From Lenisia limosa (lineage: Eukaryota; Breviatea), in NCBI GenBank assembly GCA_001655205.1, contig LPNZ01009183.1, positions 1-23,534 on the forward strand: 23,534 nucleotides of DNA, in the 5' to 3' direction. The translations under genes and the position numbers were made by a program. Positions within the stretch are counted from its first letter, which is position 1. Each line of letters starts with the position of its first letter. Positions 9,151 through 18,758 of this stretch are shown here, in pieces. The notes beneath the pieces are model-generated. The model had not been told where the DNA came from and made no database searches. It saw only the letters and a program-made list of their open reading frames with translations.

Positions 9151-12100
9151 TTAGTATCCGGGAAGCTTAACACCCTCATCGTCAGATTCAGACTCGGAGT
9201 TCACAAATTCAATGCGTTTCGTCTCGTTAGTGAACTTCAAATACTACAACCTAAGACACGACACAAAAACTGACGAAGTAATATTAGTAAAACTAAAACT
9301 ATGAAGGCTTAACTATGATAAAATATACCACATACCTCAAGGAACTCCTTTTCAAGGAAGTGGCTTTCCCCCGGAATGATAAGGGAATGCAAGGGCTCAC
9401 CAAAGTCGATTGTCAAAAGCTCTTGCAAGGGGGCAGCAATGATAATCTGATCTGTTGGTGTAAGCAAGCATTCGGAAGGAAAATTCACATTCAACTTTCT
9501 GTCCTTATAACTCAAAATGCACCAGAAACAGCAACCATGATATCCAATTCGACCAACCTTTTTGTCCAACACGAGAGAGACCGATACAAAGCTCATCAAG
9601 GGGAATGGCTGGAAGATCAAAACACCTTCAAAATAGATTCACCATAAAAAACCGAATACTGTTTGGAATAAAGTGTATTTCTATTAGAGAGCCCATTTTA
9701 GTCATTTTAATAATAAAAAACGGAACTGTGTAGCTGATACTATCTCGTTTTTAGAAATTTTACTCTATAGATTATTTTCGGGGGGGGGGGGGGGTNNNNN
9801 NNNNNNNNNNNNNNNNNNNNNNNNNNNNNNNNNNNNNNNNNNNNNNNNNNNNNTAATTTTTTACTCAAGGAGCACAACCAAGGAATAAGACTCAAGCGAC
9901 ACAAAGACTTTCTCCACATGAAAAAGAAGTAACAACCCGAACAACGTTTCCCGCTGCTTAAAGCCTTCCGTAAGCTGTTGATGAACACAAAAAGAAGCCG
10001 TTTTTAATTTTTTAAATAACTAAAATAGGCTCTTAAATAGAAACAAAAACTGTTTTCCAAACATATTCGGTTGACTGAATATGATCATGATTTAGCTTCT
10101 GAATACCCACCTCCGCGGCCGTACTTCTCCTCAACTGCGATGAGCTGCTCAGCTGCCTGGTTGACAGTCATGTAGCGCGGTGGTTCGTAGACAAGACGGC
10201 CCCTGTGTTGTCAGTGTATAATGATTGTCAATATTCCGATTGAATCCACCAGTAATACTTTTTGCAAAAACAGATATTATTTGCATCAGAGATAAAAAGT
10301 TGTGATCTGACCAAAACTCTGTTATTTTTGATAATAAAACCTGCTTAAGAATTCAACTTTGAGTTCCAAACAAACCGAGCCATGTTCTCCAGAGACTGCT
10401 CTTTCACCTTAATATCTAAACCATAAGGAACATGTGTAAAAATGAGAAAATATGCTTCATTTTCATATCACTATTTGATTCATTTTCACATTTTCTACGC
10501 AATGATCCACTCGCGCGATAATAAGTATTAATACTCGGATACACTTGCGGTGAACCCTCATAATACGCATATATATATTATCATCTAGTATATATGATAT
10601 GTCACTTCATCACTTCGACTCGAAAGTCGGCCATATGATCACATCACTTCCTGGGTTATTTTAACACGTGTGTACTATCATTTTGCACGCAGTGATATGA
10701 TACTTCCTCTCGTTTGATAACTACACGACAAGTCACAGTGATACTCTGATACATTCGGGATGAAATTCATATCACTTGCAGATAGATTATGAGTCCGCAT
10801 ATTATTCAAAAAAAAAGGTAAGGTCTTCTGCCCTTATTTATTGAAGAAGATATGAAAAAGGATGCGGGTGAGAGACAATTCAAGAGATATATTCAGCAAT
10901 TNNNNNNNNNNNNNNNNNNNNNNNNNNNNNNNNNNNNNNNNNNNNNNNNNNNNNNNNNNNNNNNNNNNNNNNNNNNNNNNNNNNNNNNNNNNNNNNNNNN
11001 NNNNNNNNNNNNNNNNNNNNNNTTTTCTAAAAAAAAAAACTCAACCAACCAAGAAGACAAAGAGTGTGCATGCCGCCATTACGATTCTTCTCAATCTTTT
11101 CGTACCTGTATTATTTAGCTATATTCCCTATTAACCGCTGGATCTCTATGATCCTAGCTTCAATAGAGACTTTACTGCAAAAAAACCCCATTATCAATTA
11201 TATTGTAGCAAAGGATCTTAATCATTTTCTATTGAGCATCATACAAATTGCTTCAGCCTCCTATCTTACGAATTCTTATGGATACTTTGATCGATCAGCC
11301 AACACTCATATTAAACCTTGCTTACCACGAGTCAGGAGTCCATGAATCAGTCCAGAAACACAGGGAAATGGTGATACCAAAGTTGTAGAGCTGGAGGCTG
11401 AGGGGTGAGGGGGTTCTGCTTTGGAATTTGTGAAGAACTGTTTCGGATAATTCGCTGATTTCACGCTACAATCCAACATACCCACAAGCACCAGCAGCAT
11501 TCATAATGGAGGCATTGTGGATCACCTATAAAATTAAATTAGCAGGGCTCTAGCCACTCAATAATTAGCTTTATTTCAAAATAATGTTGTAGATTATTAA
11601 TATGACACAAAAGATTGCAACTTATGACGCAATTATTTTCAATTATTGGCAATTAATTTCAAGGTGCTCCTAAAAACTAGTATAAAAAAGATTGAGGCTG
11701 AAACAACTAACCAACATACCAAGGGTTTTCACTTCAGTTCGAAAAATAACGGTAAAATGTCGATAATTATCGAGGATTTATCGAGAAATTTAGTCTTTTT
11801 TCCAACCGAAGTGAAGGCCTAAACATACCTCGATGGGAATGTTTTTCTCCTTGCACCTTAGAACAAAGTCTGTGTGGGTGGTAGCCCTAAATAGTGGTAA
11901 AGCGGCAAACAATCATGTTGCAAAACTATTATAAACCACCATACCCAAAAGGATCACCGACAACAAGAAGAGCGACGTTGCCGTTGACAGCACCTTCAAT
12001 GATGTCTTCGCTTCCGCTTTCAACCAGCTCACGATCAGCAATGGTGATTTTCTTTCCATAGAATGCTTCCTATGTTCTTAGTCAATCGGGTTATAACCAA

Positions 12101-12278
12101 CCAGCTTCTCAGTATCTACACCAAGAATAGATGTGTAAGCCTCTAGGAAGATTTTATCACATGACTTCACGGCTTCTAATCCCTAAGATGTAAGCAGGTC
12201 AACAACCGGGAGGCGATGACTTACACGGACTGTAATGTCCTTTTCGTCTCCAAGTCCAAGACCAACTAAGTACAACAT
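9151..12278 (-). CDS. DPH5: Diphthine methyl ester synthase (12 exons, 293 aa, complete)
   Basis: SAM-dependent methyltransferase that methylates the diphthamide intermediate on elongation factor 2 in the cytosol. Exons in transcript order: 12225-12278, 12102-12182, 11945-12069, 11829-11886, 11482-11525, 11326-11397, 11050-11105, 10376-10415, 10111-10202, 9558-9608, 9336-9451, 9151-9243; total 882 nt, all phases agree. Start [16 protein letters not shown] is the canonical DPH5 N-terminus and SAM loop. Further landmarks: [108 protein letters not shown]. The acidic tail ([16 protein letters not shown]) is not part of the conserved core. Two long introns hold N gaps (9796-9853, 10902-11022) but no exon is missing. 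Human DPH5 is close in length (285 aa). Confidence 0.97.
9609..10110 (-). other. DPH5 intron of 502 nt with poly-G run and N gap
   Basis: Contains a 14-base poly-G run (9781-9794) followed after one T by a 58-N gap (9796-9853). The adjoining exons join in phase ([13 protein letters not shown]). Nothing coding seen on either strand. Confidence 0.75.
10416..11049 (-). other. Longest DPH5 intron (634 nt, with N gap)
   Basis: The flanking exons join exactly in phase and give an uninterrupted DPH5 sequence across the site ([12 protein letters not shown]), so nothing coding is lost. The intron is AT-rich, includes (TA)-rich stretches around 10570-10610 and a 121-N gap (10902-11022). No repeat family or RNA gene was recognised in it. 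Confidence 0.75.
11720..11823. mobile_element. MITE-like element copy A, in a DPH5 intron
   Basis: About 104 bp. Its ends are imperfect inverted repeats: TTTTCACTTCAGTTCGAAAAA on the left (start 11725) and, reading the other strand from the right end, CCTTCACTTCGGTTGGAAAAA. The centre has GAGGATTTATCGAGAAA. The same sequence with the same ends is found at 13977-14076, in an intron of the neighbouring gene. There is no coding capacity. Short non-autonomous DNA transposons have this structure, but no clear target-site duplication was found. Confidence 0.65.
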
Positions 12279-12424
12279 TATTATATATTTACGATTAGAG
12301 AAAAAGAGACGGGTGAGACGGGACCAAATTGATATAACATATTCTACTACCCCATGCACTCAAACTCAATATCCACTCCACAATCAATTTGAAAATAAGC
12401 GCAAAATCACCACAAAATCACAAA
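12279..12424. promoter_or_regulatory. Head-to-head promoter region, DPH5 / Prx-Grx
   Basis: Only 146 bp separate the two start codons, which face away from each other, so both promoters and both 5' UTRs must fit here. The sequence is AT-rich. No TATA box or known motif can be assigned with confidence. Confidence 0.6.
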
Positions 12425-14404
12425 ATGCTTGCCTCTCGTATCGTAGCATCTGTAATCCCACGAGTTGTTGCCCAAGCGTAGGCTACCAAACCATAATCTT
12501 TTCATTGTGGTTTAATCATAATATTTTAACCAATCCAGGTCTGCGAGTGCTTTAAGGTGCGAAGCGGGTAGTTTATTTTTGATTCGTTATCATTTCCTTT
12601 TGAGAAGTATTCCATTCTTCTGCTCTAACATGCTTTATCAGGGCCTTTTCCACCTTCAAGAATAAGGAAGGGACTAAGGTGCCTGATGTCACCTTCCCTG
12701 TCATCACCAGCAATGGTTTTGATGGAATCACAACGGATGATATTTTTAAGGTGAATGTTTTTGATGAGTCTAATTTCAACTTGTTTTTTCCCCGAATTTT
12801 TGTCTTTCTCTCACCCAGTTAATTTTATAGGGCAAACGCGTTGTTCTCTTCTCTCTCCCTGGAGCTTTCACTCCCACCTGTTCATCCACCCACCTTCCTC
12901 GTTACAATGAGCTTGCTGAAACAATCAAGGTCAGTGTTGAAGGGTACTGGATATTTATTACATGACAAAATTAAATTGTTCCCACCCTTTTTGCATGTTA
13001 AAACTCTTGGTTACACTCCAGGCTCAAGGTGTTGATGACATTGTGTGCATGTCTGTCAATGATACTTTTGGTGGGAAGGGACATAAGTCAAGACTTATAG
13101 GTGAAAAGGACTACTACATTAATACATATAATTCCTACATACACCTCACTGCTGTAGTGATGAAGGAATGGGGACATCTACAAGAGGCTGATAATGTCAA
13201 GTACGAAGGATGGTCATTCTTAAAACCGGACACAGCCCTTTTATTATGTGTTACCAGTGTTATATTAATTACGATTTAGGCTCATTCCTGATGGTAATTG
13301 TGAGTTCACCGAGAAGATTGGGATGGCCACCGACAAGTCCGCCATTGGTTTCGGCAAGCGCTCATGGAGATACTCAATGGTCGTGAATGACAAGGTGGGA
13401 GTTTGGTTCTCTCTGGACACTGTTTATTGTCTGGCAATGTCTCCTCCGGGATAAGTTGTGACCGCAATGTCAATTCCCAAGGAAAATAGGTCAAGACTTA
13501 TCCCGGTCACGTGTATATCATATTAAAGTGAAGTAGTATATTATATATCGATAAAGATTTTTGATTGAAAAGTAATTGCGGTTTTATTGGTTATTAATTG
13601 AAATAATTAGATAGTAAAATGACAATACTTGTAATTATGTTAAATCTGAATACCTAGTGTATTTTTATTCTAAATCTTACATCATAATATAGCTAATACA
13701 TGCATATAAATAAATCAGCAATAGAAATTTTGGCAATTAATCCCACGCCATGTTTTTGAGGAGACATTGCGGGCAAGATAGTGTTTTGTCACATTTCTCA
13801 TGGACAAGGTTGTGGAGAAGATGTTCATTGAGCCCGAAGTTGCTGGAGATCCGTTCGAAGTTTCCGACGCTGATACCATGCTCAAGTACCTCAACCCCAA
13901 CGCTCAGCCTCCTAAGTTCTTCACAGTCTTCTCGTGAGCGACCATATCACAGCATAATCATTAGTTTACAGTTGCCATTAGGGCTTCACTTGGGTTCAAA
14001 AAATGCTTGTTAAATATCGGTTTTCGAGGATTTATCGAGAAAATCAGTCTTTTTCGAACCGAAGTGAAGTTCTAATTGTCATGGATGTGTTAACCTCGCA
14101 GACGTCCCGGATGCCCTCATTGTGCCAATGCCAAGTCACTTCTCGAGTCCAAGTAGGAGGAGGATGATATTGTAGCCCCTTTGCTTCATCTCTCAAATCG
14201 AAGGGGCTGCAAGTACGAGGAGATTGTTCTTGGAAAGGACATTACATCAAAGTCTCTCACTGCGGTCTCCGGTGCCTCTACAACTCCCCAGGTATGGTTA
14301 TTTTGAAAAGGATTTACCACTGTCTAATTATTTAGGTGTTCTTCGGAGGCAAACTCGTTGGTGATTCTAAAGACCTTGCTACTTTTGCTGAGAAGGAGCT
14401 CTAA
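12425..14404 (+). CDS. Peroxiredoxin 5-glutaredoxin fusion, probable mitochondrial form (10 exons, 266 aa, complete)
   Basis: Thiol peroxidase with its own glutaredoxin domain, reducing peroxides at the expense of glutathione. Exons: 12425-12477, 12642-12750, 12831-12929, 13022-13070, 13158-13200, 13280-13394, 13809-13933, 14102-14152, 14204-14291, 14336-14404; total 801 nt, all phases agree. Residues 1-about 22 ([18 protein letters not shown]...) are rich in Arg, Ala, Ser and Val with no acidic residue, as in mitochondrial targeting peptides. The Prx5/AhpC-TSA domain has the peroxidatic Cys71 in PGAFTPTC, then [28 protein letters not shown] and [13 protein letters not shown]. The Grx domain has CPHC at 202-205, TTPQ at 241-244 and [11 protein letters not shown]. 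The same fusion is known from bacteria such as Haemophilus influenzae. The ATG was chosen because the body exon has no in-frame ATG and phase and length fit. Confidence 0.94.
13395..13808 (+). other. Longest intron of the Prx-Grx gene (414 nt)
   Basis: AT-rich in its second half, with no recognisable exon or repeat family. It joins VVNDK to [10 protein letters not shown] in phase, matching the bacterial fusion protein without any missing residues. Confidence 0.8.
13977..14076. mobile_element. MITE-like element copy B, in a Prx-Grx intron
   Basis: About 100 bp bounded by ATTAGGGCTTCACTTGGGTT on the left and, reading the other strand from the right end, ATTAGAACTTCACTTCGGTT, an imperfect inverted repeat of more than 20 bp. 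The interior shares GAGGATTTATCGAGAAA and an AGTC-T(n) stretch with copy A at 11720-11823, in the same orientation. It fills most of intron 13934-14101. Confidence 0.65.
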
Positions 14405-15095
14405 ATCCCAACCAACTGTCCGAAATCTATGTTTCACGTTTTCTATAAATTAAATATTAAAATATCTGATAACCTTGAAAGCTTGAAAACTTTCTCTTGA
14501 CTTTCTCCAATTGCTTCTGATTATTCCACAGATCTGGTATGGCTTATCCTATGTTTATTATCTGATTTCATATATATTACTCAATCTTCCCACCACTTCA
14601 GCACAGCAATACAACAGCAATAGCACAGACTGACTAAACTTGGAGACTCAATGTCGTTCCCAAGTTCGAAACTCCCAAACTCTGGTTTCCACTTGAATAA
14701 CTGAATATTGTCTCGGAGGCCTAGCACCTGCGGGCGTGAGGGGGTCAAGCCACTGTCAAGCCACGGTCAAGCTCCCAGTAAAACACACTACCAGAAACAT
14801 GGTGTTTCCATGGTGTTCAATTCGGCAAAGGCTCGGCAAAGGAATGTGTGATGGCGTTTGCGAGCCTGTCCAGATTCAAACCTGGACCAGTATCCCCCAT
14901 TCTATACAACCGCCCGCCCTCCTTCTCCAAGATCTTTCAAAAATTATCAGGTTTCAATTTCAGGGGTTAGCTAGGTCTGTTGTGTTTCATTCTTCTTTCC
15001 ATATTTCTTTGAAGAGGAACGTTGAGTTTATACTGAAGTTTCACAGTTTCACCCTACTGATATTCACTACACCTCCATATAGGCACGAAATTCCA
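14405..15095. other. Intergenic region, Prx-Grx to lipase gene
   Basis: 691 bp between same-strand genes. The first half should contain the Prx-Grx 3' UTR and the second the lipase promoter and 5' UTR. It includes an 11-bp tandem repeat (14744-14776) and a repeated CGGCAAAGG around 14823-14842. An open frame runs across the end of this region into the lipase gene, but it lacks any family match and ignores the clear exons there, so it is not called. Confidence 0.65.
14744..14776 (+). repeat. 11-bp tandem repeat, three copies
   Basis: Units GTCAAGCCACT, GTCAAGCCACG and GTCAAGCTCCC follow each other without spacers about 320 bp upstream of the lipase start codon. The third is diverged. Confidence 0.85.
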
Positions 15096-17072
15096 ATGAT
15101 GCTTGCGTTACTACTTTCTGTGTTCTGTATTCTTGCCATTGGAGCGACAAATGTAAGTTTTCTTCTCTGCCACTCAGAACATTTCTCACAACCTAGGTGC
15201 CTTCTGTTGCAAAGAGCCATGAAATCCCAAAATTCAATTGTACTATCCACACTAACGTTCCTCCCGCCACTACTGCCTGGAAATTACACCCAAGTGTGAG
15301 TCACTCACAACATTGTTCTCATAGTTTCAGAATGTAAAGGTTGTCGCCGCTATTGGTGACTCAATTTCTGCTGGATTAGGTGCTGTTGGCATTACTCCGC
15401 TGGAGTATCGTCAATATTCGTTCCCTATTGGTGGTGCCAAGGACGAGGCGACTATTGCTAATTACATCCACAATTATGGGTCTGGGGGACTATTGGGATA
15501 CTTTTTTAAGAAGGATTTTGTGATTCGCTTCTCAAACCCCTTCATCACCAACCTTTTTTGCCCTTCTCATCCTACAGTGGAGCTGTTGGTTCAGGGAAAG
15601 GAAAGACAATCACTTTCACCAGAGGAAAATGGGTAAGCTCTGGTCCTTGTGCCATTAACCACATTCCTGCATTTCATTTCCTCAGTAATTTTTTAGCTTG
15701 ACGCTGGCATTTCAGGCGGCATTGTTTCTGATATCTTCGAAGAAGTTGAGTATGTTTGGATTTGACTGACAATTGAAAGGAATTTTTTTTTGTGAACAGC
15801 GTATCGGAAGAATACAATACAATCTACATAATTCCTTTCTAAAACCCTAACCACCCAGCTATCTTCTTGACACCATGGACAAGGAGTACGACATCGATAT
15901 CCAAAACGACTGGAAGTACATCAATATGGTGGGGTGTGTACATCAAGGTTAAGCTTTGTTTGTCACATTTTGCTTCAACCTGGGAGTTGCTGACACAGCA
16001 GCTAATGGGAGCAAACGACCTTTGCCATGTTTGCGACGGTGTTCGTCCCAGCAACCGCACTATTAAGGAGCAGATCGATTTTGTCATGGAAATCTACTAC
16101 AAAGCAATTGAGTACACAAAAAAGATTCCTCGCGGTAAGTGGGATGTACACTCTAGGATGTTTGTACATTTTACCTCAAAAACCTTTTTTTTTTTTTTTT
16201 TTTTTTTTAANNNNNNNNNNNNNNNNNNNNNNNNNNNNNNNNNNNNNNNNNNNNNNNNNNNNNNNNNNNNNNNNACACATATTACATGAAAATATTTTTA
16301 TTTATATATTACATATATATATATACACTATCAAAAAATATTTTTTTTTTATCATTATGATTTAATATACCGTATGTCATCTGTTTATGCTATTCATGTA
16401 GAGTTAGTTGTGGATGTTATTGTTTTTTTGTTTTTTTTCAAATCCGTGTCGCTTTGATCCTGCAGCATTCGTCAACGTTATGGCAGCAAACGACATTGCC
16501 TCGGTGGCGAAGGCGGCGCAGGCCTCGTTCTTCTGTCGTGACATTGTCCTCCCCTACTACAAGGGCGAATGCCCATGTTTCCACAAGGGCCCCGAGGCTA
16601 TTGCCCAGATCAATGAAGGATTCCTCCTCTTCAACGCTGCCGTTGAGAAGGTGAGGTGCCTGACAATATTTGCTTTCTGTGAAGCGTCTCTCACTCTTAC
16701 GTATATAGATGGTTGCTGACTTGAGTGATCGATCAAATCCCAACTTTGCTCTTGCCTTTAACCCCCTTCTTGCTGGTGTTGATATGTCTTTCTATGGTGA
16801 AGACTACCTTTCAAAGTGGGGAAAAAAATTGCTGCTTTTATAATTGTTTTTACGATTCAAGCTTTGACTGCTTCCATCCTTCTCGTCTGGCTCACAACAC
16901 GTTAACAACTGTTCTTTGGAAGAACAGTGAGCTTGGTTGAAAGATAATAGTCCTATCAGATTTTTTGTCTATAATCCCCGCAGTGTTCGTCCCTCTCTCG
17001 CAGAAAGACCGCAGTTACAACTCCTTTGAATTCCCTGCTTTCTGCCCGGGTCCAAACGATTTCCTGCAGTAA
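15096..17072 (+). CDS. Secreted SGNH/GDSL lipase, phospholipase B-like (11 exons, 356 aa, complete)
   Basis: Likely secreted or lysosomal esterase that removes fatty acids from phospholipids, like animal PLB1. Exons: 15096-15152, 15197-15295, 15331-15479, 15578-15632, 15697-15749, 15859-15928, 16002-16134, 16466-16650, 16709-16815, 16862-16935, 16984-17072; total 1071 nt, all phases agree. Residues 1-about 17 (MMLALLLSVFCILAIGA) form a signal peptide. All four SGNH blocks are present: GDS with nucleophile Ser63, Gly127-Gly128 in AGISGG, Asn166 in GAND, and Asp305-x-x-His308 in FDCFHPS. Other PLB features are NDLCHVCD, IPRAFVNVM, ECPCF and the terminal FCPG. Either of the two adjacent ATGs could start translation. 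The last intron-exon ends are fixed by phase. There is no C-terminal membrane anchor, unlike multi-repeat animal PLB1. Confidence 0.94.
16135..16465 (+). other. Lipase intron with poly-T run and N gap
   Basis: 331 nt, with a long poly-T run ending at 16208, a 64-N gap (16211-16274) and AT-rich sequence after it. The joined protein (KKIPR-A-FVNVM) matches the PLB family with no missing residues. Confidence 0.8.
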
Positions 17073-17458
17073 GACTTTTCTTTTTAATGGTTATGTAACT
17101 TGGACACAACTTGGAGGTCTTTTATTCTTCTATTGTGGGGCTAGATCCTTGTGTTAGAATGTAATTGATAAGAGAGTTGAGAGAAGATTCTCACATAAAA
17201 TCGCATAGAACTGGCTTTGAAGAAATGACTGAATTACTAAATATGATATATGATCGATAATTTTCGATGAGTGAATCGATCTTTTTGTAACGGAGTGTGA
17301 AGTCCTACATAAAAATATGAACAAAAAGAAAAGACCGGCTTAATGTTGACAGGTTTTCACTGGGAGGGGGGGGGGGGTTCTGGNNNNNNNNNNNNNNNNN
17401 NNNNNNNNNNNNNNNNNNNNNNNNNNNNNNNNNNNNNNNNNNNNNNNNNNNNNNNNNT
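17073..17458. other. Convergent region, lipase / MRH receptor
   Basis: 386 bp between two tail-to-tail stops. It holds a poly-G run (17366-17377), a 74-N gap (17384-17457) that reaches to within one base of the receptor stop codon, and at about 17253-17315 a stretch resembling the right half of the MITE-like elements (CGATAATTTTCGATGA, then T(n), then GTGAAGTCC). No gene was seen. Confidence 0.6.
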
Positions 17459-18758
17459 TTAATGAACCTCAGAGTATCCGCCGGATCCACGTTTGAAGGT
17501 CTTGGAGGCGAAGAAGCTGCAGCCCTCCTAAAAGCGTTGGAACCAATATTGCTAAGCTAGATTACAAGAAGCCCGAATTACAAGCCAATCCGCCACAGAA
17601 AGAAGCTAAAAAATATCCACACCTTGACGAGAGAGGGGATACCAGCCCAAAACTCCTTGTTGGGGAAGGCAGCAGGACCAGTAACACCCTTTCTGTAGTT
17701 GAGTCCAATACCAACACCAGCATAAATCACGAAGCCAACACCAGACCTTGAGAGTCAGTGCTTAAACTTAAATCGTCTACAGTATGCGAGGAATGATAAC
17801 ACCACCAAACAGGATAAGGGCAAGAGTTCCGAAAGAAAGACCACCCTTCTTCTCCTTCTTGCTGGAGTCATCATCAGAAGAAGAGTCATCAGAGCCTTCG
17901 CAGGCATTGGCAGTGGTGAAAGTCATTTTGTAGTTGCCATTGGGGTTCTTGGACTCGGAGATGAACTCAAGCTTGGCTACAATGTTATTCTCTTACCTAC
18001 AGAAACACACTCACTCACCAGTATCAGCAGTCATGGTAGCATCGCAGACAACAGTGAGCTCAGTCTGACGAGCGTTTCCAGAGCCGGTGGGGGTTCCGTT
18101 CTTGTAAGTAATCTGAAAAGATGACATTTTAAGGTGAGGTGCGGAATGCCAAGTTGGGTTGTTCGCGGAACATCTCTGATAAACATCTCTGAAAAAAAAA
18201 GGGGGGGGGGGCTTAAATTAGCTTCATTGGTATAAAAATGGCTAATTGGTGCCAATTCCCACCTACCACAAACTTGCCTTCACCTGCATCAGTCCAAGAA
18301 GCACCGTCAAACTGTCCACAGGACTTGTAAGTGCTAGTAGCGGTCTTTTGGCAGATCTAAATCGTAAATATGCCATCAAAGACGTTTACAACGCATTCGA
18401 AAACACAATTCCCACAAAACCTAAATCTCAAAGTACTATCGCCCAACTTACAGCAGTCTTGCCGTCACACTTAGCAAGAAGGTTTGGAGCTGCGCGAAAT
18501 GAGACAAACGATAAAAACAAAAAACAAAAACTCACCAGAGCAAACGTTGAAAGAATAATGGTTGCTGTCACCATCAGTAACATCAAAATAACTGGAGAAG
18601 GTCAGAGTTATGGCTTAAATGACAAACCCGTCAGCAGTACCACCCTTTCCGGCTAAGTTCGAAAGATCAGCGCCATTAGGGAGCTTGCAGAGGTCAGGGA
18701 AGTCATCTGCGAAAGAAAGAGCAGCTATAACAAGCACAAAGAACAGTTTCAACATCAT
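17459..18758 (-). CDS. MRH-domain type I membrane protein, like cation-dependent mannose-6-phosphate receptor / Atg27 (8 exons, 265 aa, complete)
   Basis: Probable sorting receptor of the Golgi-endosome route. Exons in transcript order: 18628-18758, 18536-18591, 18452-18489, 18267-18356, 18019-18112, 17781-17976, 17623-17746, 17459-17527; total 798 nt, all phases agree. Signal peptide at residues 1-17 (MMLKLFFVLVIAALSFA). A Cys-containing lumenal part has FNVCSG, AKCDGKTAICQKT, SCGQFDGASW, ITYKNGTPTG and ELTVVCDAT, as in MRH domains. Then come an acidic Ser/Asp linker (165-175), a hydrophobic segment of about 183-217 and a short cytosolic tail. The tail (AAFPNKEFW, PSLVKEGCSFF) resembles that of animal cation-dependent M6P receptors (FPHLAFW, NLVADGC). 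Pro199-Arg200 inside the membrane segment is odd; the 34-nt intron there may be misplaced. Whether it binds mannose 6-phosphate cannot be read here. Confidence 0.84.

Noticed and set aside
9315-9647. 110-codon plus-strand frame
   Set aside because: Antisense to the last DPH5 exons ([11 protein letters not shown] and RVGQKDQ), which are unmistakable on the minus strand.
11720-11823. Structured noncoding RNA gene (snoRNA or tRNA) in the DPH5 intron
   Set aside because: No tRNA boxes or snoRNA box pairs were recognised, and a second copy with inverted ends in another gene fits a mobile element better.
14736-15299. Longest uninterrupted plus-strand reading frame (187 codons) in the lipase region
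   Set aside because: It runs through the lipase promoter, signal-peptide exon and first intron in the wrong frame and resembles no family. The spliced chain starting at 15096 gives a full SGNH lipase.
18246-18656. 136-codon plus-strand frame
   Set aside because: Lies antisense over three exons of the MRH receptor, whose exon chain on the minus strand is complete and in phase.
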